Shown here: positions 1-6,086 of the stretch, in pieces
Layout: the number at the start of each line of letters is the position of its first letter
How positions within the stretch are numbered: the stretch's first letter is position 1
Origin: an uncultured Erysipelotrichaceae bacterium
Lineage (GTDB): Bacteria; Bacillota_I; Bacilli_A; Erysipelotrichales; Erysipelotrichaceae
Length of the DNA: 8,083 nt
Assembly: GCA_937874965.1 (NCBI GenBank)
Contig: CALNCD010000098.1
Span: 1 to 8,083, forward strand
Direction of reading: 5' to 3'
Made by a program: the position numbers and the translations under genes
The notes under the pieces: model-generated
The model's database searches: none
Seen by the model: the letters and a program-made list of their open reading frames with translations, nothing else
Told to the model about the DNA's origin: nothing

Positions 1-794
1 TCCAAAACCAGGCCCAGAGAGCCTAGGATGGACAAGCCTGTGCCCTTGGAAGTCGGTGACAGTGTTCCATCCAGGATATTTGAGCGTCCGATAAACGTTG
101 CGACAAATAAATTCGAAGGTCTTTGATAAATGTTCTGCGGTGTCCCGATGTGCTGAATGATACCATCCTTCATGACCGCTATCCGATCAGAGACCGACAT
201 AGCCTCTTCTTGATCATGGGTGACATAAATAGTTGTGATATTGACCTTCTGCTGAATCTGCTTGATTGCTGTTCGCATTTCAACCCGCAACTTTGCATCC
301 AGATTGCTGAGAGGCTCATCCATCAGAAGAACATCCGGTTCAATAACAATGGCCCGAGCCAATGCGACCCGTTGCTGCTGTCCACCCGAGAGTTTTTCAG
401 GTTGACGGCTCCGGTACTGTTCAATCTGCATGGTCTTCAGGATTTCATCCACACGCCGGCTTATTTCTGTTTTCAAAACCTTGCGGTTCTTCAATCCGAA
501 GGCCACATTGCTTTCTACGCTTAAATGCGGGAAAATCGCATAGTTCTGAAAGACCATCCCGATATTGCGCTTGGCTGGGGCCATTTCATTGATTAAAGTT
601 TCGTTGAAGTAGAACTCTCCCCCTTCAATTGAATTAAAACCTGCAATCATACGCAGCAAAGTTGTTTTACCGCATCCGGATGGGCCAAGAAGGGTGAAAA
701 ACTCACCCTCCCTGACAGTTACGGATAGATTTTTCAGAACCGTTACATCGCCGTATTTCTTGACTGCATCTTTAACTGTAATGGTAACGCTCAT
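1..794 (-). CDS. ABC importer ATPase (CysA/PotA/FbpC-like), 3' end cut by window edge
   Basis: This is the nucleotide-binding subunit that powers an ABC importer from the cytoplasmic face. 264 codons are visible without a stop, and the C-terminal part lies beyond the left edge. All ATPase motifs are intact: Walker A GPSGCGKTT (37-45), Q-loop Gln83, signature LSGGQQQRVALARA (135-148), Walker B VLLMDEP (155-161), D-loop SNLDA (163-167) and switch His193. The sequence after about residue 225 enters the regulatory TOBE-type region found in the MalK/PotA/FbpC group; the family is usually about 340-370 residues. The ATG at 794 follows AGGAG with an 8-base spacer. It lies 19 bases after the solute-binding protein gene, so the two form one operon, and the missing permease gene is expected next on the left. 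The motifs are certain, but the substrate cannot be read from this subunit. Confidence 0.95.
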   Translation of the reverse strand, partial: MSVTITVKDAVKKYGDVTVLKNLSVTVREGEFFTLLGPSGCGKTTLLRMIAGFNSIEGGEFYFNETLINEMAPAKRNIGMVFQNYAIFPHLSVESNVAFGLKNRKVLKTEISRRVDEILKTMQIEQYRSRQPEKLSGGQQQRVALARAIVIEPDVLLMDEPLSNLDAKLRVEMRTAIKQIQQKVNITTIYVTHDQEEAMSVSDRIAVMKDGIIQHIGTPQNIYQRPSNLFVATFIGRSNILDGTLSPTSKGTGLSILGSLGLVL

Positions 795-813
795 AGCCTT
801 TTCTCCTAATCTT

Positions 814-1842
814 TTACTGTAGTCCTGCGTAAAGTTTCGTATAACGCTCTACGATCTCAGACTTATGGTTATACACATAATCCATGTCTTCGTACAATAC
901 ATGAATACTTTCAAACGGTGCCATGTATGAACCGACTTTTGCACCCGTCCGTACCGGACGATTTGTCAATTGAGATCCGAAGATATTCTGGACCTCCTCA
1001 CTCAGCAAGAAATCAATGAATGCTTGCGCATTATCGAGGTTCTTCGCATTCTTGACAATACCCGTTCCGGCAGGAAGATACACTGCGCCTTCACTCGGAT
1101 AAACAATCTTGATGTTCTTAGCACCATCCTTAATCAGTTTCGCTACAGGATCTTCATAGGACAATCCCACCATCATTTCACCATCCACCACAGATTTGTA
1201 CACTGCAGAAGAACCTGATGAGATCTTCCCGTCCCATTGCTTAATCAGTTCGCTGACATATGTCCAGGCTTTTTCCGATGTATATGTACCATCATCACTC
1301 ATTGCCAGCAGGATATTGGTTAATTGCGAGAAAGCACTGGATGAATTGGACGGATCAGCCGTTGCGATCTTCCCTTTTAAAGCAGGATTCAACAAATCCT
1401 GATAACTGCTGATCTCAATGCCTTTGGTTAAATCCGTGTTCACAACCAATGCACTGCCATCCAGAACCGTATAGGTCACATATCCCGTTTTATTCCGGTA
1501 GGCCTCAATGACATTGTCATTTTCCTTGGATACATAATCCTGGAACAACGCCTTATTGGTCATGTATTGCGTATATGATCCCCCGAACATCACATCAGCA
1601 TAGGGATTGCTGGCTTCACTTTCAATCCGCTTGATCAATTCTCCGGTTCCGGCAGAAATGACTTCAACTTTGATTCCCGTTTTTTCTTCAAATAGCGGAA
1701 TTACCGTATTCATGATTCCTTCACTGTTCGGTGAATACACCACTAAGGTCTTGGATTCAGATCCGCCGCCGCTGGATGAGCATCCGGCAAAGACCAAAGC
1801 TGCCAAGAGCAAAGCAGAAACAATTCTAAACTTTCCTTTCAT
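814..1842 (-). CDS. ABC importer solute-binding lipoprotein (AfuA/FbpA/PhnS-like, COG1840 type)
   Basis: This is an extracellular substrate-capturing lipoprotein of 342 residues. The chosen start (MKGKFR) gives a textbook lipoprotein signal: Lys-rich n-region, hydrophobic stretch at 8-19, and lipobox VFAGC with the lipidated Cys21, followed by a Ser/Gly linker. The frame is open 11 codons further upstream (ATG at 1875), but that start has no ribosome site and would bury the AAGGAGG inside the gene. The body reads as a type-2 periplasmic-binding fold: LVVYSPNSEG (33-42) opens lobe 1, ADVMFGG (82-88) and SALVVNTDL (130-138) follow, and VGLSYEDP (225-232) lies in the second lobe. Iron-binding relatives (FbpA/FutA) carry a Tyr-Tyr pair in this last region and I see none here, so a phosphorylated or organic ligand (phosphonate, sugar phosphate, polyamine-like) is as likely as iron. 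It is the first gene of an operon with the ATPase at 1-794. Confidence 0.9.
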   Translation of the reverse strand: MKGKFRIVSALLLAALVFAGCSSSGGGSESKTLVVYSPNSEGIMNTVIPLFEEKTGIKVEVISAGTGELIKRIESEASNPYADVMFGGSYTQYMTNKALFQDYVSKENDNVIEAYRNKTGYVTYTVLDGSALVVNTDLTKGIEISSYQDLLNPALKGKIATADPSNSSSAFSQLTNILLAMSDDGTYTSEKAWTYVSELIKQWDGKISSGSSAVYKSVVDGEMMVGLSYEDPVAKLIKDGAKNIKIVYPSEGAVYLPAGTGIVKNAKNLDNAQAFIDFLLSEEVQNIFGSQLTNRPVRTGAKVGSYMAPFESIHVLYEDMDYVYNHKSEIVERYTKLYAGLQ

Positions 1843-1853
1843 AGAACATCTGT

Positions 1854-1860
1854 CCTCCTT
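1854..1860 (-). promoter_or_regulatory. Ribosome binding site of the solute-binding protein gene
   Basis: AAGGAGG on the minus strand is a near-perfect match to the 16S rRNA anti-Shine-Dalgarno. It lies 11 bases before the ATG at 1842, slightly longer than usual. It decides the start: the in-frame ATG at 1875 lies upstream of it, and the nearer ATG inside the spacer is out of frame. Confidence 0.75.
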
Positions 1861-1867
1861 GGTTAAA

Positions 1868-1886
1868 GCATACACTTAATGTATGC
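1868..1886. promoter_or_regulatory. Candidate operator: perfect 7-bp inverted repeat before the solute-binding protein gene
   Basis: GCATACA-CTTAA-TGTATGC is a perfect 7-bp dyad with a 5-base A/T spacer, a typical size for a dimeric repressor site. Outside it AAAGC (1865-1869) and GCTTT (1887-1891) also mirror each other with a 2-base offset. It sits 7 bases upstream of the Shine-Dalgarno and overlaps the best -10-like sequence I can find, a position that suits repression. It could instead act as a short hairpin in the 5' leader. Its regulator is not identifiable from this window. Confidence 0.4.
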
Positions 1887-1908
1887 GCTTTCGTATCCTC
1901 AAAATCAA
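1878..1908 (-). promoter_or_regulatory. Weak candidate promoter of the ABC importer operon
   Basis: A promoter is expected here because the upstream terminator (1936-1973) separates this operon from the HAD gene. The best match on the minus strand is TTGATT (1908-1903) with either CATACA after 17 bases or TACATT (1883-1878) after 19 bases, preceded by a T-rich tract. Neither -10 is good, so the promoter may depend on an activator or be placed differently. The rest of the 141-base gap holds only A/T-rich sequence, the inverted repeat and the terminator. Confidence 0.25.
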
Positions 1909-1935
1909 CAAAAAAAGCACAAATACAACACTTTA

Positions 1936-1973
1936 CAAAAAAAGACCTGAACAGGGTATCCCATTCAGGTCTT
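1936..1973 (-). terminator. Intrinsic terminator after the HAD phosphatase gene
   Basis: On the minus strand AAGACCTGAA (1973-1964) pairs perfectly with TTCAGGTCTT (1951-1942). GGG/CCC can pair inside the loop, and the stem runs into seven consecutive T residues (1943-1937). The stem begins about 11 bases after the TGA of the HAD gene. It ends the regulator-HAD transcript before the ABC operon. On the plus strand there is no matching T tract after the stem, so it acts in one direction. Confidence 0.9.
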
Positions 1974-1983
1974 GCACTCACAA

Positions 1984-2850
1984 TCAGTCAGCTGGAAACA
2001 ATTGCTCCAGAACAACGGCCACTCCATCAGCATCATTGGAAAGCGCCTCATACCGGGCAGCAGCTTTGATCCGCTCATCACTGTTCCCCATTGCATAGGA
2101 CTGGTTAAAGGTTCTCAGCATATCATAGTCATTATCACTGTCCCCAAAGACGATGACATCCTCAGGATCAATCTGACGTTTTTTTATGAGTTCCAGCAGC
2201 ATTGTTGCTTTGGTATGCTGTGAGGAAGTCACTTCCAGGAAACTGTAGTAGGAAGATGAAATCATCAGATCCGGATGGGCGGAAATCTCTTTGGCAGCCT
2301 GCTGTGCAGCCTGCTCTTCCAAAGCCCGGGCATCCACTTTCATCACATCAACATGCTGTGCCATGAAGCCGTCCAAGGATTCAACAGCCTGTAAATGACG
2401 CAGATAATTTTCCGGCTGAATAAAATCCACCTGTTTCATTTCATGATCCGTAAATCCGTTCTTTTCCTTTATCAATTGATAGGACTCCCGATAATACTGA
2501 TCCTTATCCCCGATAATGTACTTTCCCTTAACACTTTGGATTGATTCCACTAAATGATATTTCTGAGTGATCTTAAGCAGGTGATAAAGAGCATCACGTG
2601 GAATAGGATGAACGATATGCGTATTCCGGCCACGGTATTCTGCTCCGCTGTTCAATACCAGCGATGGCTGGATCGATGCCGGAAATTGCTGAAGAACCAC
2701 TTGGACATCGTTGAAACTCCGTCCGGTCGCAATCACGAATTCATGGCCGCGATTGACGATTTCATGAAGGATATGCAGTGTTCTCTCTGATATTTGCTTG
2801 TTGGACTGTAACAGTGTTCCATCCAGATCACATGCGATTAATTTTGTCAT
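1984..2850 (-). CDS. Cof-type HAD-IIB family phosphatase
   Basis: This is a cytoplasmic, Mg-dependent phosphohydrolase of 288 residues, the normal size for the Cof/YidA group, which removes phosphate from sugar phosphates and similar metabolites. All four HAD motifs are present: DLDGT (8-12) with nucleophile Asp8 and acid/base Asp10, ATGRS (41-45), Lys214, and GDSDNDYDML (236-245) with the metal-binding acidic residues. The segment between motifs II and III is the C2B-type cap that sets substrate choice. The start MTKLIACDLDGT puts motif I at the usual distance from the N-terminus; the frame is open 15 codons further up, but that part is the tail of the regulator gene in another frame. The gap to the regulator's stop is only 8 bases, so the two are co-transcribed and probably translationally coupled. 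By context it may dephosphorylate the sugar brought in by the divergent PTS, for example to relieve sugar-phosphate build-up. The substrate is unproven. Confidence 0.93.
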   Translation of the reverse strand: MTKLIACDLDGTLLQSNKQISERTLHILHEIVNRGHEFVIATGRSFNDVQVVLQQFPASIQPSLVLNSGAEYRGRNTHIVHPIPRDALYHLLKITQKYHLVESIQSVKGKYIIGDKDQYYRESYQLIKEKNGFTDHEMKQVDFIQPENYLRHLQAVESLDGFMAQHVDVMKVDARALEEQAAQQAAKEISAHPDLMISSSYYSFLEVTSSQHTKATMLLELIKKRQIDPEDVIVFGDSDNDYDMLRTFNQSYAMGNSDERIKAAARYEALSNDADGVAVVLEQLFPAD

Positions 2851-2853
2851 ACT

Positions 2854-2860
2854 CACCCCT
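2854..2860 (-). promoter_or_regulatory. Ribosome binding site of the HAD gene overlapping the regulator stop codon
   Basis: AGGGGTG on the minus strand resembles the extended Shine-Dalgarno GGAGGTG and overlaps the TAG that ends the regulator. It lies directly before the ATG at 2850 and supports that start over the ATG at 2895. The arrangement suggests coupled translation of the two proteins. Confidence 0.55.
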
Positions 2861-4403
2861 ATATAAACAATCCTGACGGATGTTTCCTCAGCCATTCTAC
2901 CATTTCCTGCTGATTTTTTCCAGACAAGACCTGCGCAAACTCACTGGCCAGGAAATGACGTTTAGACGTTGAAAAGCCATGGTCCAGTAGGAGTTTCTGA
3001 TCTTCACGGGTCATAAAGAAGTGAATTCGGATCGCCGGATAGCCTGAATGGGCCAGCAGACTGGTTATTCGATTCGAGAAAGTCAGAATACAATCAAAAG
3101 CCATATGCTTCAGCTGATCAATCTCAAAACTATTGAGAACACTCACCAGTTCAAACTCTACGGATTCACGTAAGGACTCCAGGAAATACGCCGTCTTCTC
3201 GCTGGTCTGATTGGTAACCAGCACAACTTTACGTCGTTTGGTCCGGTAGAGTTTATTGCGGATTATCCATTTGGAGAGAATCAATGTCAATGACGTCCAG
3301 TGCGACTCGCTGAATTCAATGTTGAGATAATCACGGATGGGCTGAGTCAAAGGAATAATGGTTGTGTAAAGATCCTGATAGGTTCCTTCAATCCCCTTCA
3401 CCAAGGTCTCATCAAAGCGATATCTGAAGGTTTCTATGAAATAGCGTTGATAGAAGTACAGGTAAAGTTCATGGATGACTTCTTGCCGTGTATGAATTCT
3501 GGTTCTCACACTCAGCTGAACTTGATCCAGGAAATCGACCGTCAGCTGCCACAGCGGTTCATGCATCGGAAAGTCCAGAGGCGGATAAAAATCCAGCATT
3601 CCTATAATCATATTAAAAGCAAGGTTCTCAAGCCGTGACGAAAAATAATACACATTCAAGGCCTGTAATGTCAAGGATTGCTGGTGAGTCACAATCGGGC
3701 GTATCGATAATAAAGCCAGAGTCGTATACAGATGAAGGAACTTTCGTGATCCATAGCTAAGATGCTGCCTGTACTCCTGCGCAAACGATTCCAGAATCGC
3801 AGCAGCTTCTTGCTGAATGGAAAAGGGTATGCGGTCTATAAGAAGGGCAATCATGGTACGCTCAATCGGTGAATTAGCAGATCGTTGGATCATGAATCCA
3901 TGTTCCAATTCAAAGCATCCCATCAGCTGCTGAATCAGCAGCAACCGAAAACGCAACGCATCCCCTTTCACCCGGATACCTGATCGTGCCATGACAACCA
4001 CGTCCTGGCCATGGTCTTTCAGCAATTCCCGCAACTGCCTGGTATCCTTTTTCTTGGTGGATATGGACAATCCAAGGTCCTGGTAAACCTGCGAAAGGTT
4101 GACATGATCCTCCAGGTACAGTTTGACAACACAGTATTGAATCCGTTCCTGGGCACTGGTCTGATACTCAGCCATCGGAAACTGCCGGGCAAATTCCGTG
4201 AACTGAGGATAGTTCATTGAGGTCCTCACGATGGACGTGTAGATGATACACTGTTGGGTAGAAGGACAATAGCGGTTCAGTTCGTGAATATCATTGCGGA
4301 TACTCCCTGTGGTCTGATGGAAATGACGGGCAATCGCCTTGAGACTCAGAGGTTGTCCATCCTGGATATACTTCAGAAGAACCAGATGTTTACGTGCAAG
4401 CAT
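2859..4403 (-). CDS. PRD-domain / Mga-like transcriptional regulator of the divergent PTS operon
   Basis: This 514-residue DNA-binding regulator is built like BglG/MtlR/LicR-type activators. An N-terminal helix-turn-helix (about 5-44, with LKAIARHF...SIRNDIHELN) is followed by a second helix-turn-helix (about 84-130). Two PTS-regulation-like domains follow, with candidate phospho-histidines His224 (KFLHLYTTLALLSIR) and His311 (VIHELYLYFYQR), and then a C-terminal EIIB-like segment (about 391-450) opening with KVVLVTN. In active EIIB-like domains that loop carries a cysteine; here it reads VTNQTSEKT, so phosphorylation at this site is unlikely. There is no EIIA domain at the end, as found in the longer (about 640-700) relatives. 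The ATG is preceded by AAGGAG with a 5-base spacer. Divergent placement from a PTS operon and the shared operator-like repeats make that operon, and the gene itself, the likely targets. It is not an RNA antiterminator, because the N-terminus is HTH rather than CAT. Confidence 0.85.
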   Translation of the reverse strand: MLARKHLVLLKYIQDGQPLSLKAIARHFHQTTGSIRNDIHELNRYCPSTQQCIIYTSIVRTSMNYPQFTEFARQFPMAEYQTSAQERIQYCVVKLYLEDHVNLSQVYQDLGLSISTKKKDTRQLRELLKDHGQDVVVMARSGIRVKGDALRFRLLLIQQLMGCFELEHGFMIQRSANSPIERTMIALLIDRIPFSIQQEAAAILESFAQEYRQHLSYGSRKFLHLYTTLALLSIRPIVTHQQSLTLQALNVYYFSSRLENLAFNMIIGMLDFYPPLDFPMHEPLWQLTVDFLDQVQLSVRTRIHTRQEVIHELYLYFYQRYFIETFRYRFDETLVKGIEGTYQDLYTTIIPLTQPIRDYLNIEFSESHWTSLTLILSKWIIRNKLYRTKRRKVVLVTNQTSEKTAYFLESLRESVEFELVSVLNSFEIDQLKHMAFDCILTFSNRITSLLAHSGYPAIRIHFFMTREDQKLLLDHGFSTSKRHFLASEFAQVLSGKNQQEMVEWLRKHPSGLFI

Positions 4404-4411
4404 AATGACTC

Positions 4412-4422
4412 CTTAAGGGTTT
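4412..4422. promoter_or_regulatory. Operator-like repeat, arm 1 (CTTAAGGGTTT), in the regulator leader
   Basis: This 11-bp sequence is the exact reverse complement of the copy at 4462-4472; their centres are 50 bp apart, close to five helical turns. It lies between the predicted start of the regulator transcript (about 4428) and its ATG, and shares bases with the regulator's Shine-Dalgarno (minus strand TAAGGAG). Binding here would be well placed for autoregulation. The protein that binds is inferred to be the adjacent PRD regulator. Confidence 0.6.
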
Positions 4423-4434
4423 ATTTCCGATAAT

Positions 4435-4463
4435 ATTTTAACACGTTTTTATCCCTTGAACAA
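4435..4463 (-). promoter_or_regulatory. Predicted promoter of the regulator-HAD operon
   Basis: On the minus strand TTGTTC (4463-4458) is followed after exactly 17 bases by TAAAAT (4440-4435), a 5/6 match to the -10 consensus. The implied start, near 4428, gives a leader of about 25 bases. The -35 is poor (3/6), which would suit a weakly expressed regulator. It overlaps the -35 of the divergent PTS promoter, so the two promoters should compete for polymerase. Confidence 0.55.
4453..4459. promoter_or_regulatory. Imperfect third copy of the operator half-site (CCCTTGA)
   Basis: CCCTTGA differs by one base from the CCCTTAA core of the copy at 4462-4472 and lies 12 bp upstream in the same orientation. 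It overlaps the -35 box of the PTS promoter. It may be an auxiliary half-site, but a seven-base match in a short A/T-rich region can arise by chance. Confidence 0.3.
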
Positions 4464-4483
4464 ACCCTTAAGTCTGTCATAAT
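4456..4483 (+). promoter_or_regulatory. Predicted promoter of the PTS-lyase-deacetylase operon
   Basis: TTGAAC (4456-4461), a 16-base spacer, and CATAAT (4478-4483, 5/6 to consensus), with an extended -10 TGT directly before it (4475-4477). Transcription should start near 4490, leaving a very short leader of about 15 bases that still contains the Shine-Dalgarno at 4492-4497. The 11-bp operator-like arm at 4462-4472 fills the spacer between the two boxes. Confidence 0.65.
4462..4472. promoter_or_regulatory. Operator-like repeat, arm 2 (AAACCCTTAAG), inside the PTS promoter
   Basis: Exact reverse complement of 4412-4422. It lies wholly between the -35 and -10 of the PTS promoter and touches the -35 of the regulator promoter, so a protein bound here would compete with polymerase at both. 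Placement favours repression in the bound state, although PRD regulators are more often activators. Neither arm is in the predicted PTS mRNA and only one is in the regulator mRNA, so it should work as DNA rather than as an RNA hairpin. Confidence 0.6.
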
Positions 4484-4491
4484 GGGGAGGA

Positions 4492-4497
4492 AAAGGA
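4492..4497 (+). promoter_or_regulatory. Ribosome binding site deciding the PTS gene start
   Basis: AAAGGAG lies about 8 bases before the ATG at 4506. It favours that start over the in-frame ATG at 4482, which overlaps the predicted -10 box and would precede the likely transcription start. Confidence 0.75.
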
Positions 4498-4505
4498 GAA
4501 CTCTT

Positions 4506-6068
4506 ATGAAACATTTCAAAGCCAACATCCAGCGTTTTGGTCGTTCACTGTTGCTGCCGATTGCTTTAATGGCACCCGTAGGCATGCTGATGGGAATCAC
4601 CAATGCTTTCGCCCAAAGCTACATGATTGATAAGTTTCCAATTTTAGGAAACGCAATCTTCCAGCTGATTATCGTCAGCCTGCGCTCTATGAGCAGCATT
4701 ATCTTCGACAACATTCCATTGCTATTCGCAATGGGAGTCGCCTATGGTATGGCTAACCATGAAAAAGGCTTGGCCGTCTTCGGTTCAGTGGTCAGCTATC
4801 TGACCTTGAATGTCGCCATGAACGTCTATCTGAAAGGAACAGGAACACTGGCCGAAAGCGCCGTGATGGCCCAGGTCGGCCAAGGTCTGGTCCTGGGGGT
4901 ACAAACACTGAAAATCGAAGCAGTGGGGGGCATCATTTCAGGGTTACTCGCCGCAATGGTAACCGACCGTTTCTATAAAGTCCAGCTGCCGCTTGCCTTT
5001 GCATTCTTCGGCGGCAAGAAGTCCGTGCCGATTCTCTGCTTCGCCTTGACAATTCCGATCGGACTGATTATTCCGTTCTTCTGGGCATTCTTTACCAAAT
5101 TCCTGTTAAGCATTTCATTTATCTTCATGAATGACACCTATGGCGTCGGCCTTTACTGGGCTTTGAATCGTGCCTTAATTCCTTTCGGGCTCCATCATGT
5201 CTTGGCATCGGTCGTCCGCTTCACAGAAGCAGGCGGCATCTATATCCTTCACGATCAGCAGTATGTCGGTATTCTCAATACCGTCAATGAAATTCTCTTC
5301 AATCTTGGTCCCAGCAGTCCAGAGTGGGGACAGTACATGCCTAAACTTACCGGTTATCTTGCTTCCGGCCAGATGCTGACAACCTTGTTCCGTGTCCCTG
5401 CCATCGGGCTTGCCATGTACAAAACATCCTTTGCCAAGAACCGTAAAGTTGCCCGTGGCGTTATCCTGACCTGCGTGCTGACGGCATTCCTGGGAAATAT
5501 TACAGAACCTTTGGAATTCTCCTTCCTGTTTATCGCTCCGCAGCTGTTTGTTGTCTATGTAATACTTTGCGGGCTGACCACAATACCTCTGGCGTTCATA
5601 AATGTCTCTATCGGCTATATCCGCGGGACGATCTTCGACTTCGGTATCTTCGGTCTTCTTTACGAGAACACCAACTGGTGGCAGCTGGTTATCCTGGGGG
5701 TCATCAACTTCGTCATCTTCTACTTTGCGTTCTCCTTCCTGATCAAACGATGGAAACTGGAAACACCAGGGCGTGAATCCTTTGAGGTTCAGGAATCATC
5801 AAGTCAGCTTCTACGTGACAAAAACTACCCGGAAATGGCACGCATTACGATTGCAGCACTCGGTGGCAAAGAAAACATCCTGAAAGTTGAGAACTGTATC
5901 TCCCGTTTGCGGGTTGATCTGGTTGATCCCCTGAAAGTCAGCAAAGAACATCTCCATGACGCAGGATGCTCAGGAATTTTCTTTCCAACTACCCATCACA
6001 TTCATGTCGTCTTCGGCCCTCATGTCGAGTTTGTCCGCAATGCTGTCGATGACGCACTGAAAAAATAA
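4506..6068 (+). CDS. PTS sugar permease, EIIC-EIIB fusion of the glucose/GlcNAc/maltose family
   Basis: A 520-residue membrane transporter that brings a sugar in while phosphorylating it. Residues 1-415 form the EIIC channel: about ten hydrophobic segments (for example 14-36, 51-80, 140-155, 175-206, 318-331, 340-365, 392-413), the family sequence IPFGLHHVL (225-233) and the substrate-site signature NITEPLEFSFLF (331-342). A linker (about 416-445) leads to EIIB, whose phospho-cysteine is Cys464 in NCISRLR, matching the CxTRLR pattern. No EIIA domain is attached and none is encoded here, so EIIA must act in trans. The tail TTHHIHVVFGPHVEF (495-509) is rich in histidine, with His where the family commonly has Gln before the VxxGP motif. 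The sugar is not settled by sequence; the NagA-like gene downstream suggests an N-acetylated amino sugar or a derivative. It is first in the operon, 18 bases before the lyase. Confidence 0.92.
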   Translation: MKHFKANIQRFGRSLLLPIALMAPVGMLMGITNAFAQSYMIDKFPILGNAIFQLIIVSLRSMSSIIFDNIPLLFAMGVAYGMANHEKGLAVFGSVVSYLTLNVAMNVYLKGTGTLAESAVMAQVGQGLVLGVQTLKIEAVGGIISGLLAAMVTDRFYKVQLPLAFAFFGGKKSVPILCFALTIPIGLIIPFFWAFFTKFLLSISFIFMNDTYGVGLYWALNRALIPFGLHHVLASVVRFTEAGGIYILHDQQYVGILNTVNEILFNLGPSSPEWGQYMPKLTGYLASGQMLTTLFRVPAIGLAMYKTSFAKNRKVARGVILTCVLTAFLGNITEPLEFSFLFIAPQLFVVYVILCGLTTIPLAFINVSIGYIRGTIFDFGIFGLLYENTNWWQLVILGVINFVIFYFAFSFLIKRWKLETPGRESFEVQESSSQLLRDKNYPEMARITIAALGGKENILKVENCISRLRVDLVDPLKVSKEHLHDAGCSGIFFPTTHHIHVVFGPHVEFVRNAVDDALKK

Positions 6069-6086
6069 TAGAAAAGAAGGTTAAGT

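Noticed and set aside
123..592. Two plus-strand open frames over the left end
   Set aside because: Both are antisense to the ABC ATPase, whose Walker A, signature and Walker B motifs read cleanly on the minus strand.
4438..4451. Catabolite-response (cre)-like sequence TTAACACGTTTTTA in the divergent promoter region
   Set aside because: It keeps the central CG but lacks the flanking TG and CA that define cre sites, and the A/T-rich setting makes partial matches easy. CcpA control cannot be supported.
4412..4472. Reading the 11-bp inverted repeat as a terminator or riboswitch stem
   Set aside because: The predicted transcripts start between or beyond the arms, so no single mRNA should hold both. 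There is also no T tract after either arm in the transcribed direction.
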